Assembly: GCA_028873865.1 (NCBI GenBank)
Contig: JAPPNI010000008.1
Coordinates: 1 to 35,382 of the forward strand
Source of the DNA: Chloroflexota bacterium
GTDB taxonomy: Bacteria; Chloroflexota; Dehalococcoidia; Bin125
DNA length: 35,382 nucleotides
Direction of reading: 5' to 3'
Part shown: positions 16,395 to 25,074 of the stretch, one piece after another
How positions within the stretch are numbered: the first letter of the stretch is position 1
How the letters are laid out: the number at the start of each line of letters is the position of its first letter
The notes under the pieces: model-generated
The model's database searches: none
Told to the model about the DNA's origin: nothing
Seen by the model: only the letters and a program-made list of their open reading frames with translations
Translations under genes and position numbers: made by a program

Positions 16395-16421
16395 CCAACC
16401 GACGACTAGGAACTGACACGT

Positions 16422-17516
16422 ATGGCCTATTTCAGGATTGCTCTCTTGCCCGGTGACGGCATCGGCGGCGAAGTCATCGGGCAGGCTGTTCGCGTGCTCG
16501 ACGCAGTCGGCGGCCGATTCGACCACTCCTTTGAGTACACCGAAGACCTGGTCGGCGGCGCGTCGATCGACGCGCACGGCGTCGCCCTGCGCGACGAAAC
16601 GCTCGACATGTGCCGGGCTCAGGACGCCGTTCTGTTCGGCGCCGTTGGTGGGCCGAAATGGGACGACCCCAAGGCCTCGGTGCGGCCCGAGCAGGCGATC
16701 CTCGGCTTGCGTAAGGGACTCGGCCTGTTCGCCAACATCCGTCCGGTCAAGATGTTGCCAATCCTCGCCGACGCCACGCCGCTCAAGCGCGAGACCGTGG
16801 AAGCCGTCGATATGGTCGTTCTCCGAGAACTGACCGGAGGCATCTACTTCGGCGAGCCGCAGCGACGCTGGGAAGAAGATGGCCAGCGCAAGGCTGTCGA
16901 CACCCTCGCCTATGCCGAGCATGAGGTTGAACGCATTGTCCGCCTCGGCTTCGAGACCGCGCAAGCACGGCGCAAGCTGCTGACTTCCGTCGACAAGGCC
17001 AACATCCTGGATACCTCGCGAATGTGGCGAGAGATCACGGAGGAAGTCGCGAAGGACTACCCGGATGTCACCCTTGAGCATCGGCTGGTCGACGCCTGCG
17101 CCATGGACCTGATTCGCCATCCGTCCTACTTCGACGTGATCGTCACCGAGAACATGTTCGGCGACATCCTGACAGACGAAGCCTCGATGCTGGCCGGTTC
17201 GATGGGTATGTTGCCCTCGGCCTCGCTCGGCGCGGCTGAGGACGGGTCCACCCTGGGCCTGTACGAACCGATTCACGGCACGGCGCCCGACATCGCCGGT
17301 CAGGGCGTCGCCAATCCCATGGCGATGATCCTCAGCGCCGCCCTGATGCTCCGCTACTCGCTTGGTCTCGACGGCGAAGCTGGCGCGATTGAGGAAGCCG
17401 TCACCAATACCCTCGCCGCTGGCCATCGCTCGGCCGACCTCGCTGGTGAAGGTGATCAGCCCCTCAGCACCGAGGCGCTCGGTGGTCTCATCGCCGACGC
17501 CGTTGCCGGCGGCTAA
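16422..17516 (+). CDS. leuB: 3-isopropylmalate dehydrogenase
   Basis: LeuB oxidises and decarboxylates 3-isopropylmalate with NAD+, the third step of leucine synthesis. The 364-residue length is usual. Motifs: ALLPGDGIGGEVIGQAVRVL, AVGGPKWDDP, RPEQAILGLRKGLGLFANIRP, ELTGGIYFGEP, SVDKANILDTSRMWREI, VDACAMDLIRHPSYFDVIVTENMFGDILTDEASML, and the cofactor loop YEPIHGTAPDIAGQGVANP. The Asp after the loop region indicates NAD rather than NADP preference in this family. The start is ATG 16422 with AGGAA about 10 bases upstream. It follows the second Cys-motif gene. Confidence 0.97.
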   Translation: MAYFRIALLPGDGIGGEVIGQAVRVLDAVGGRFDHSFEYTEDLVGGASIDAHGVALRDETLDMCRAQDAVLFGAVGGPKWDDPKASVRPEQAILGLRKGLGLFANIRPVKMLPILADATPLKRETVEAVDMVVLRELTGGIYFGEPQRRWEEDGQRKAVDTLAYAEHEVERIVRLGFETAQARRKLLTSVDKANILDTSRMWREITEEVAKDYPDVTLEHRLVDACAMDLIRHPSYFDVIVTENMFGDILTDEASMLAGSMGMLPSASLGAAEDGSTLGLYEPIHGTAPDIAGQGVANPMAMILSAALMLRYSLGLDGEAGAIEEAVTNTLAAGHRSADLAGEGDQPLSTEALGGLIADAVAGG

Positions 17517-17552
17517 CCCTGCTACTGTCCTGACGTGGAAACACGCCGTTCG

Positions 17553-17558
17553 TAGAGT
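17553..17558 (+). promoter_or_regulatory. -10 box for leaderless acyl-CoA carboxylase transcript
   Basis: TAGAGT ends 6 bases before ATG 17565, matching the TACAGT boxes before 4315 and 8562 in both pattern (TANAGT) and spacing. No clear ribosome site lies upstream of the ATG, which fits leaderless translation. Confidence 0.45.
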
Positions 17559-17564
17559 CTGACC

Positions 17565-20500
17565 ATGCCCATCCAACGCCTGCTCGTCGCCAATCGTGGT
17601 GAAATTGCCGTGCGCATCCTACGCACGGCAACAGAACTTGGAATCGGTACTGCCGCAATTCATTCATCCGACGATGCTGCGTCCGATCACATCCGACACG
17701 CAGAGACCGTCATTGAGCTCGAGGGCATTGGGCCTGCGGCGTATCTCGACATTGACCAGATTGTTAGCCGCGCTCGCGAGCACGAGTGCGACGCGATTCA
17801 TCCCGGATACGGCTTCCTGGCCGAGAACGCCGACTTCGCCCGCGCCTGCGAAGAGGGAGGCATCATTTTCGTTGGACCGTCGCCAGCCGCGCTGGCTCTA
17901 TTCGGCGACAAGGCCCGCGCTCGGACGCTGGCCGGAGCGCGCAGCGTCCCGGTCTTGACCGGCACGGATCACGCGGTCGACCTCGACGGCGCTCGCGATT
18001 TCTTCGAGCAGCTTGATGGCCAGCCGATGGTGATCAAGGCGATCGGTGGCGGTGGCGGGCGAGGGATGCGCGCGATCAACGAGGCCTCCGAAATCGAGGA
18101 TGCCTTTGAACGCTGTACCCGCGAGGCCCAGGCGGCTTTCGGCAATGGCGCGCTGTTCGTCGAGCGGTTCATTCCCCGCGCTCGACACATCGAAGTGCAG
18201 ATCGTGGGTGACCAGCACGGGCACGTCACTCACGTCGGCGAGCGCGAATGTACGATCCAGCGGCGCTATCAGAAGCTGATCGAGATTGCGCCCTCTCCAA
18301 CGCTCGGTGACAGTCTTCGTGCGCGAATCACCGAGGCCGCGGTCGAGCTGGCTGAGGCCGGTGGTTACTCCAACCTCGGCACGTTCGAGTTCCTGGTCGA
18401 CGCCGATACGAACGACGACTTTGCCTTCATCGAGGCCAATGCCCGACTCCAGGTCGAACACACCGTGACCGAGGAGGTCGCGGGACTGGACCTGGTCGAG
18501 TGTCAGATTCGCATCGCCGAGGGCGCGACGCTGTCTGATCTGGGCATCGACGCGCCGCCGCCCTTGCGCGGTTTTGCGATCCAGTCCCGGGTCAACCTTG
18601 AGCGTATGCGTGAGGACGGCGACGTGCGGCCGGCTGCGGGGGCATTGCGGACCTTCCGCCCGCCCGCCGGGCCGGGAGTCCGGGTCGACACCTATGGCTA
18701 CGCCGGCTACGCAGCCAACCCGAACTTCGACTCCCTCATCGCCAAGGTGGTCACCCGCCACCCCAGCAACGACTTCGCCGACGCAGTGCGTCGGGCCCAA
18801 CGCGCCCTGAACGAATTCCAGCTCGAGGGTTCAGACTCCAACCTCAGCTTCCTGCGCAACATCCTCAGTCACCCGGAGTTCATCGCCGGCGAGGTCCACA
18901 CGCGCTGGATCGATGAGCGAATCGGTGAGCTGGCCGCGACCTCGGACAACGGAGCGGCCGCCGACGGACAGTCGGCCTGGGCCGGCGCCAAGGTTGAGAA
19001 TCAGGTCACCGACCCGTTGGCTGCGCTCGACTTCTTCCGCCAGGGCGCTGGGGCGGCGTCGCTCGATGTCAACCGCGGACTTGAGGAAGACCGGGCCGGC
19101 TTCCCCGCGCCCGAGATCATCGGTCCGCCGGGTACGGAACCGATGCGTGCTCCGATCCAGGGCACAATCATCGAGATCCTCGTCGGCGAGGGCGGCAGCG
19201 TCGTCGCCGGCCAGGACGTGATCATCATGAACGCGATGAAGATGGAGCATGTGCTCCAGGCCGAGATCGGCGGCATCGTGCAGGAGATCACTGTCTCGAT
19301 CGGCGACATCATCTGGGAAGGCCACCCGCTGGTGTTCATCGAACCGGCCGATGTCGGCCCCGCTCTGGATGACGGAGCTGGCGAGATTGACCTCGACTAC
19401 ATCCGACCAGACCTGCAGCAGAACATCGACCTGCATGAGGCGCTGCTCGACCACAATCGCGAGGGTCCGGTCGCCAGGCGGCATGCCAAGGGCAAGCGCA
19501 CCGCCCGCGAGAACATCGCGCAGCTCGTCGAGGGCGGCACCTGGACCGAGTACATGCCGCTCGGCGTCGCTGCGCAACGACGCGTGCGCTCGTGGGAGGA
19601 ACTGCGCCGCGTATCGCCCGCCGACGGCCTGATCTGCGGCATCGGCACGGTCAACGCCGATCTCTTCGACAACTCCACCGCCTCGACGGCGATCATCTCC
19701 TACGACGAAACCGTCTGGGCCGGGACGCAGGGCCTGCGCGGACACGAGAAGACCGATCGCATGGTCGAGACCGCGCACCGGCTGTTGACGCCGCTGGTCT
19801 TCATCGCCGAAGGCGCTGGCGGGCGCTCGGGCGACACCGACGCGGCGTACACGCGCGTGGCGGCCCGCAACGTGCGCACCTTCGAGCGCCTGGCCGAACT
19901 CTCCGGCCGCGTGCCGATGGTCTCGATCACCGCCGGACGCTGCTTCGCCGGTAACGCCTCGATGCTCGGCATGTGCGACATCATCGTCGCCACCGAGGGT
20001 TCCAACATCGCCATGGGCGGTCCGGCCGTGATCGAGGGCGGTGGACTCGGTCTCTTCCTCCCCGAGGAACTCGGGCCGATGTCGCAGCAAGTGCCGAACG
20101 GCGTCGTCGATATCTTCGTCAAGGACGAAGCCGAAGCGATGGCTGCGGTCAAGAAGTACCTCTCCTACTTCCAGGGCCGGCTGAAGAACTGGAGCGCGCC
20201 CGATCAACGCCAACTGCGACATGTGATCCCAGAAAACCGGTTGCGCACCTACGACGTGCGCAACGTCATCGGCTTGCTGGCCGACCACGATTCGGTGTTG
20301 GAGCTCCGGCCCGAGTTCGGTATCGGCGTGGTGACCGCACTGATCCGCATCGAGGGCCGGCCGGTCGGCGTGATCGCCAACAACAACATGCACCTCGGCG
20401 GCGCGGTCGACAGCGACGGCTCGGACAAGCTGGCCCGCTTCGCCCAGATCTGCGACTGCTGGAATATCCCCCTGCTGACGCTCGTCGACACGCCCGGCAT

Positions 20501-20963
20501 GATGGTCGGTCCCGAGGTTGAAAAGACTGCGCTCGTCCGCCACTGCCACCGCGTCTTCGTCTCGCTGGCCAATCTGACCACGCCCAAGATGACGATCACG
20601 CTGCGCAAGTGCTACGGACTCGGTGGCCTCGCCATGCTCGCCGGAAGCACCGAGGCCGGCCTCTTCAACGTTGGCTGGCCGACATCCGAGTACGGCGGCA
20701 TGAATCTCGAGGCCGGGGTCAAGCTGGGCGCCAGGGCGCAGCTTGAAAAGATCGAAGACCTCGAGGAACGCACCCGTGTCTATGAGCAGATGGTCGCCGA
20801 CGCGTACGAGCGCGGCAACGCCATCAACGCCGCCACCGTGCTCGAATCGGACGACGTGATCGACCCGGCCGAAACGCGCCAGTGGATCCTGCGCCTGCTC
20901 GACGCCGTGCCCAACTCCGAGCCGAACCGCGAAGGCCGTCGCCCCTACATCGACAGTTGGTAG
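17565..20963 (+). CDS. Single-chain biotin-dependent acyl-CoA carboxylase (BC-BCCP-CT fusion)
   Basis: The 1132-residue protein joins all parts of an acyl-CoA carboxylase. Biotin carboxylase (about 1-450): LLVANRGEIAVRI, HPGYGFLAENADFA, ATP loop IGGGGGRGMR, GERECTIQRRYQK, FIEANARLQVEHTVTEEV. Biotin carrier (about 520-595): NAMKMEH with the biotinylated K559. Carboxyltransferase (about 600-1132): RHAKGKRTARENIAQL, SITAGRCFAGNASMLG, MGGPAVIEGGGLG, VIANNNMHLGGAVDSDGSDK, DTPGMMVGPEVEKTALVRHC. The architecture matches the homohexameric long-chain acyl-CoA carboxylases (LCC) described from mycobacteria, which accept several acyl-CoAs. The substrate (acetyl, propionyl or longer) cannot be read here. 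It lies 48 bases after leuB behind its own box. Confidence 0.94.
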   Translation: MPIQRLLVANRGEIAVRILRTATELGIGTAAIHSSDDAASDHIRHAETVIELEGIGPAAYLDIDQIVSRAREHECDAIHPGYGFLAENADFARACEEGGIIFVGPSPAALALFGDKARARTLAGARSVPVLTGTDHAVDLDGARDFFEQLDGQPMVIKAIGGGGGRGMRAINEASEIEDAFERCTREAQAAFGNGALFVERFIPRARHIEVQIVGDQHGHVTHVGERECTIQRRYQKLIEIAPSPTLGDSLRARITEAAVELAEAGGYSNLGTFEFLVDADTNDDFAFIEANARLQVEHTVTEEVAGLDLVECQIRIAEGATLSDLGIDAPPPLRGFAIQSRVNLERMREDGDVRPAAGALRTFRPPAGPGVRVDTYGYAGYAANPNFDSLIAKVVTRHPSNDFADAVRRAQRALNEFQLEGSDSNLSFLRNILSHPEFIAGEVHTRWIDERIGELAATSDNGAAADGQSAWAGAKVENQVTDPLAALDFFRQGAGAASLDVNRGLEEDRAGFPAPEIIGPPGTEPMRAPIQGTIIEILVGEGGSVVAGQDVIIMNAMKMEHVLQAEIGGIVQEITVSIGDIIWEGHPLVFIEPADVGPALDDGAGEIDLDYIRPDLQQNIDLHEALLDHNREGPVARRHAKGKRTARENIAQLVEGGTWTEYMPLGVAAQRRVRSWEELRRVSPADGLICGIGTVNADLFDNSTASTAIISYDETVWAGTQGLRGHEKTDRMVETAHRLLTPLVFIAEGAGGRSGDTDAAYTRVAARNVRTFERLAELSGRVPMVSITAGRCFAGNASMLGMCDIIVATEGSNIAMGGPAVIEGGGLGLFLPEELGPMSQQVPNGVVDIFVKDEAEAMAAVKKYLSYFQGRLKNWSAPDQRQLRHVIPENRLRTYDVRNVIGLLADHDSVLELRPEFGIGVVTALIRIEGRPVGVIANNNMHLGGAVDSDGSDKLARFAQICDCWNIPLLTLVDTPGMMVGPEVEKTALVRHCHRVFVSLANLTTPKMTITLRKCYGLGGLAMLAGSTEAGLFNVGWPTSEYGGMNLEAGVKLGARAQLEKIEDLEERTRVYEQMVADAYERGNAINAATVLESDDVIDPAETRQWILRLLDAVPNSEPNREGRRPYIDSW

Positions 20964-21022
20964 GCGGCTGGTAGCCGGCTGGTACACAGTAGCTGGACCT
21001 GCAGTCCGCCCATTCATCTGGC

Positions 21023-21028
21023 TAGAAT
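21023..21028 (+). promoter_or_regulatory. -10 box upstream of the ABC permease operon
   Basis: TAGAAT lies 46 bases before ATG 21075 in the 111-base gap after the carboxylase gene. No matching -35 at 17 bases is convincing. Between the box and the gene, CCGCCTACGGCGG is a short inverted repeat. Confidence 0.4.
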
Positions 21029-21074
21029 GCCGCCTACGGCGGTGGCGGTACTCTCGCGCGCCGCGGAGTAGCCG

Positions 21075-22007
21075 ATGCAGTTTCTCAGCCTGCTCTTGAT
21101 CCGGCTGATTCAGACGATCTTCGTCATCTGGGTTGTCGTCAGCATCGTGTTCGTGGTGGCCAGAATCTTCGGCAATCCCGAGGCCGCGTTGCTGCCTCCC
21201 TTTGACACGACGGCGGCCGACTACGAGCGGGTGCGTGAACGCCTCGGCATCGATAAGCCGCTCTACACCCAGTACGGCATTTTTCTGAAGGACGCCGTTC
21301 AGGGAGACCTGGGCTATTCCTTCATTCGCGCCGGGTCCGCGATCGACATCGTCGCCGACAAGATCCTGCCGACGATCAAGCTCACCGCGGCTGGATTGGT
21401 CGTCGCCATCGGCATGGGCATCCCGCTCGGCATCCTGGCCGCGCTGACGCGCGGTTCTCCGTACGACTGGCTCGCCCGACTGATCGCGGTCTTCGGCCAG
21501 GCGACGCCCAGCTTCTGGCTGGGATTGATGCTGATTTTCTTCCTGGCCGTGCGCGTGGACTGGTTCCCGACCGCCGGTTCGGACGGTTTCCGCGCCCTCG
21601 TGCTGCCTGCCGTCTCGCTGGGTCTGTTGTCGGCCGCCGGATTCATGCGGCTGACCCGCTCGGGCATGATCGACGTGATGAGCACGGACTTCATCCGCAC
21701 CGCGCGGGCCAAAGGTCTGAACGAACGAACCGTCATCGTCCGTCACGCGCTGCGACACGCCATGATCCCGGTCGCGACCATCCTCGGACTGGAGTTGGGC
21801 ACGTTGATCGCCGGGTCGGTGATCATCGAGGTCGTCTTCTCCTGGCCCGGGCTGGGGCGGCTGATGATCGAATCGATTCTCAAGGACGATTTCCCCACGG
21901 TGCAGGCCGGTGTTGCCGTGATCGCCTTCTCCATCGCGATGGGCAATCTGTTGGTCGACATCTCATACCGGTTCATTGACCCGCGCATCCAGGCGGCGGA
22001 GCTCTAG
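21075..22007 (+). CDS. ABC transporter permease, DppB/OppB family
   Basis: This 310-residue inner-membrane protein is the first permease of a peptide/nickel-type importer. It begins with a membrane helix (LLLIRLIQTIFVIWVVVSIV), followed by the DppB-type periplasmic segment (RERLGIDKPLYTQYGIFLKD, GDLGYSF) and about five more helices. The cytoplasmic coupling loop is TARAKGLNERTVIVRHALRH, which contacts the ATPase. The end WPGLGRLMIESILKDDFPTVQAGV and VDISYRFIDPRI is typical. It sits two bases before the second permease. No ATPase genes are in the window. Confidence 0.94.
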   Translation: MQFLSLLLIRLIQTIFVIWVVVSIVFVVARIFGNPEAALLPPFDTTAADYERVRERLGIDKPLYTQYGIFLKDAVQGDLGYSFIRAGSAIDIVADKILPTIKLTAAGLVVAIGMGIPLGILAALTRGSPYDWLARLIAVFGQATPSFWLGLMLIFFLAVRVDWFPTAGSDGFRALVLPAVSLGLLSAAGFMRLTRSGMIDVMSTDFIRTARAKGLNERTVIVRHALRHAMIPVATILGLELGTLIAGSVIIEVVFSWPGLGRLMIESILKDDFPTVQAGVAVIAFSIAMGNLLVDISYRFIDPRIQAAEL

Positions 22008-22009
22008 TC

Positions 22010-22909
22010 ATGAGCGAGCGGATAGCGGAGACCGTGGTTGAGACCCGCTGGAGGTGGCGGCTGCGCCGGCCGCGCCGCATGCGGCGGTCGCTGCTGCTCC
22101 TGCCTCCGCTGACGATCATGCTCATGTTTTTCGTCTTCGGAATCTTCGCCGACATCATCGCTCCCGGCGATCCGGGCGACACCAATGTGCTCAACAAGCT
22201 GGCGCGGCCGGCGTTTGATGGCGGGACGAGTGAGAGCCTGCTCGGTACGGATCACATCGGGCGCGACATATGGACCCGTATCGTCCATGGTGCGCGCGTT
22301 TCCTTGATCGTGGTCGCGATCGTTGTTCCCGGGGCGGCGCTCTTCGGCAGCACGATCGGCGTGATCGCCGGCTGGCGCAGCGGCAAGCTCGGCCAACTGC
22401 TGATGCGCTACGTCGATGTTCAACTGGCGTTGCCGGCGGTGATCTTCGCGGTGCTGCTTGGCGCCGCCCTGGGCGCGTCGATCTGGAATGTCGTGTTGAT
22501 TCTCTTGTTCTGGACATGGGCCGGGTACGCCCGACTGGTCCGCGCCGAGGTGCTATCGCTCAAGGAGCGGGAATTCGTGATTGCCTCGCTGGCTGCCGGC
22601 GGCAGCGGATTCTGGATCATGCGCAAGCAACTGCTGCCCAACGTGTTCAACACGATCATCGTGATCATGACCCTGCAGGTGCCGGTGGTGATCGTGGCCG
22701 AGGCCTCGCTCAGCTTCCTGGGCGTCGGCGCTCCGGTTGAACAGGCGACCTGGGGACGGATGATCACCGAGGCGCGGAACTACCTGACACAGGCCTGGTG
22801 GGTCATGTGGATGCCCGGCCTCGCCCTGATGCTGGTGGCGCTGAGCGGCAACCTCGTCGGCGACTGGTTGCGCGACCTGCTCGATCCGCGTCTGCGCAAC
22901 CTCGGTTGA
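22010..22909 (+). CDS. ABC transporter permease, DppC/OppC family
   Basis: The 299-residue partner permease of a peptide-type importer. After a basic cytoplasmic N-terminus (RWRLRRPRRMRRS) come a first helix, the DppC hallmark LLGTDHIGRDIWTRIVHGARVSL, several helices, and the coupling loop FVIASLAAGGSGFWIMRKQLLPNV. The C-terminal EASLSFLGVGAPVEQATWGRMI and LVGDWLRDLLDPRLRNL are conserved. It is translated with the preceding permease and followed after 100 bases by the binding protein, which has its own promoter. Confidence 0.95.
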   Translation: MSERIAETVVETRWRWRLRRPRRMRRSLLLLPPLTIMLMFFVFGIFADIIAPGDPGDTNVLNKLARPAFDGGTSESLLGTDHIGRDIWTRIVHGARVSLIVVAIVVPGAALFGSTIGVIAGWRSGKLGQLLMRYVDVQLALPAVIFAVLLGAALGASIWNVVLILLFWTWAGYARLVRAEVLSLKEREFVIASLAAGGSGFWIMRKQLLPNVFNTIIVIMTLQVPVVIVAEASLSFLGVGAPVEQATWGRMITEARNYLTQAWWVMWMPGLALMLVALSGNLVGDWLRDLLDPRLRNLG

Positions 22910-22934
22910 CATAGCATGCGACGTCCTGAACAGA

Positions 22935-22964
22935 TTGATACCGCTGCGCGAAATTTACTAGCAT
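22935..22964 (+). promoter_or_regulatory. Sigma-70-type promoter for the binding protein gene
   Basis: TTGATA (22935-22940), an 18-base spacer and TAGCAT (22959-22964) form the best vegetative promoter in the window. Transcription would start near 22971, leaving a leader of about 40 bases with GGAG before ATG 23010. TAGCATGCG is repeated at 22912-22920 and 22959-22967, 47 bases apart. A separate promoter would let the binding protein be made in excess over the permeases. Confidence 0.6.
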
Positions 22965-23009
22965 GCGGAGAATCTGCATCTGCCCCCACCGGCGCACGAA
23001 GGAGCAATC

Positions 23010-24947
23010 ATGAGCACTCGTAACTATTGGAAGCGCATGTCGCACCAGCGGTTGTCGCGGCGCACGCTGCTGCGGGCTTCGGCGCGCGCCGGCGTCGGCG
23101 CGACCGGCCTGGCGCTGGTCGGCTGTGGCGACGACGATGACGACGACCAGCCGGCTGTCGCGCAAGCGCAGCCGCAGGAGCAGCAGGCGCAGCCGCAACC
23201 GGTCCAGCAACAACAACAGCAGCAACAGCAACAACAGGCCATGCAGCAGGAGCAGGCCGAACAGCAGGCGGAGCAGCAGGCCCAACAGGTCGAGCAGCAG
23301 GAGCAGGCCGAACAGGGCACCGTCGAAGCGATCGAGCGCGACCAGGCCCAGCAAGACGTCCAAGCGTCCGAGCCGGAGATCGACACCGACGCGACGCTCT
23401 ACGTTGCCACGTCGCGCTACACGGCCGGCCTCGACCCGCATCGCTCCGGGTCGCAGACCAACTACATCAACAGCGCCTGCACGTTTGAGTCCGGTATGTC
23501 GAACCATCCGGAGACCGCAGCGCTCGAGCCCAACCTCGTGGCGGGAATCGAAATCGTCGACTCGACCAACCTGATCATGCACGTCGCCGACAACGTGTTG
23601 TTCCACGACGGTTCGCAGTACACGGCGCACGACCTCGAGTTCAACTTTGAGCGTGTATCGTCGGCGGCCGCGTATCACGACGGCGGCGAGTCGAGCGACC
23701 ACCCCAACGGCTGGGGCTCGGCGCGCCAGACCTTCGGCACGCAGAACTTCGCCAGCTACAGCGTCGTCGACGACCTCACCTTCCGTGTGGAGACGCCGGC
23801 GCCCAACGCCTCGCTTGCCGGTTCAATCATGTCCGGCGCGGTGCGCCACCATTCCAAGGCATTCGTCGAGGAGCACGGCGATGGCTACGTGGACATTGAA
23901 CAGGCGATGGGTACCGGTCCGTTCGTCTTCCAGTCGCACACGCCCGACGTCGGCTTCACCTGGACTCGGTGGGACCAGTACCACCGCGGCCGCGACGGTC
24001 TCGTCCTCCCGCGCCTGGCCTGGTACAAGGACCTCGATGTCAAGATCCGCCCGGAACCGCTGGCTCAGCTCGCGGGCATCGAGGCGGGCGAAGTCGATGT
24101 CGCCTACAATCTGCCGACCGACATCGTCGCCCCCTATGAGGACAACGAGAACTTCAAAATCCTCTATGGGCCGGCCGGCAATCCGACCCACCACGTCATG
24201 TTCAACACCCATGAGTCGGTGGCGGAGGTCGACGGGGTGCCCAACCCGTTCCTCGACATCCGCGTCCGCGAGGCTGCCAACCTGGCCATCAATCGCGAGG
24301 CGATCATCGAGGGTCTGCTGACCGGCACCGAGCAGCCCTCTTACGGTCCCTACAAGGGCACCATCGGCTTCCCCAAGGATGCGCTGGAGTCGCGCTATCA
24401 CGGGTACGACCCGGAGCGCGCCAAGGCGCTGCTGGCGGAAGCCGGTTACCCCGACGGCATCGACGTCGACCTGCACATCGTGACCGACTTCCAGGTCATC
24501 GTGCCGACCATGGCCCTGGTCATTCAGGAGGACCTCGAGGCGGTCGGGATCCGCACGACGATCGTCGAGTATCTCTCCAGTGAGTACTTCGCCGAGGTGC
24601 GCACGTTCTCGAAGCCCGGCCTGTTCTGGTTCTTCACCAACAGCATCGCCGAGCCCGAGACCGTGATCGGTTCCGAGATCAACGAAGAGGGCTTCTACGC
24701 CGTCTCCGTCTACCCCGAGACTGACATCCAGGAGCTGTACGTCGCGCAGAACCAGGCAATGGATCCCGGCGACCGGGCCGCGTTGCTGGAAGACTTCTAC
24801 GTCACCTTCTACGACAACTTCTCGTGGATCTTCCTGACCGAGGTCTCCTCAGCGTCGGCGACGGGCGCCAACATTAACTGGCCGGTCGGTTCGGCTGAGC
24901 TCCGTGGAGAAGGCAGCCTGACCGCGATCCAGAAGCTCAAGACCTAA
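23010..24947 (+). CDS. Tat-exported lipoprotein, family 5 extracellular solute-binding protein with poly-Gln linker
   Basis: The 645-residue protein is the substrate-binding part of the adjacent peptide-type importer. The N-terminus has a twin-arginine motif (SRRTLLR, R17/R18), a short hydrophobic stretch and a lipobox LVGC with C39, indicating Tat export and lipid anchoring. Residues 41-46 are six Asp, then about 47-120 is almost entirely Gln, Glu, Ala and Pro, with one run of 11 Gln in mixed CAA/CAG codons. The folded domain starts near DATLYVATSRYTAGLDPHR and shows family features: LEPNLVAGIEIVDSTNLIMHV, DVLFHDGS-like VLFHDGSQYTAHDLEFNFER, REAANLAINREAIIEGLL, and RAKALLAEAGYPDGIDVDL. Ligand unknown; oligopeptides or similar are usual. 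Confidence 0.94.
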   Translation: MSTRNYWKRMSHQRLSRRTLLRASARAGVGATGLALVGCGDDDDDDQPAVAQAQPQEQQAQPQPVQQQQQQQQQQQAMQQEQAEQQAEQQAQQVEQQEQAEQGTVEAIERDQAQQDVQASEPEIDTDATLYVATSRYTAGLDPHRSGSQTNYINSACTFESGMSNHPETAALEPNLVAGIEIVDSTNLIMHVADNVLFHDGSQYTAHDLEFNFERVSSAAAYHDGGESSDHPNGWGSARQTFGTQNFASYSVVDDLTFRVETPAPNASLAGSIMSGAVRHHSKAFVEEHGDGYVDIEQAMGTGPFVFQSHTPDVGFTWTRWDQYHRGRDGLVLPRLAWYKDLDVKIRPEPLAQLAGIEAGEVDVAYNLPTDIVAPYEDNENFKILYGPAGNPTHHVMFNTHESVAEVDGVPNPFLDIRVREAANLAINREAIIEGLLTGTEQPSYGPYKGTIGFPKDALESRYHGYDPERAKALLAEAGYPDGIDVDLHIVTDFQVIVPTMALVIQEDLEAVGIRTTIVEYLSSEYFAEVRTFSKPGLFWFFTNSIAEPETVIGSEINEEGFYAVSVYPETDIQELYVAQNQAMDPGDRAALLEDFYVTFYDNFSWIFLTEVSSASATGANINWPVGSAELRGEGSLTAIQKLKT

Positions 24948-24970
24948 CCCGTTCACCGGGACGGAATCAA

Positions 24971-25013
24971 CTCCGAGCGGGGCCGGACATCACGTCCGTG
25001 ACCCCGCTCGGAG
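24971..25013 (+). terminator. Strong stem-loop terminator after the binding protein
   Basis: CTCCGAGCGGGG (24971-24982) pairs perfectly with CCCCGCTCGGAG (25002-25013), and an inner CGGAC/GTCCG stem (24984-24988, 24994-24998) extends the hairpin. It begins 23 bases after the stop. No long T-run follows, but the 12-bp GC-rich stem is the strongest in the window and ends the transporter operon. Confidence 0.75.
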
Positions 25014-25074
25014 CCGTTAAGCTTCAAACAAGCCCGAACCCAGCCGAACGCCAGCCCACGTCGCGAGAGCGCCT

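Noticed and set aside
18831..21758. A 975-codon open frame on the minus strand opposite the acyl-CoA carboxylase and first permease.
   Set aside because: It mirrors codon positions of strongly conserved plus-strand genes, has no family motif, and is a usual by-product of high GC.
23202..23250. CAG/CAA repeats as a CRISPR or microsatellite locus.
   Set aside because: They are in frame within a binding-protein linker and use mixed codons; there are no spacers.
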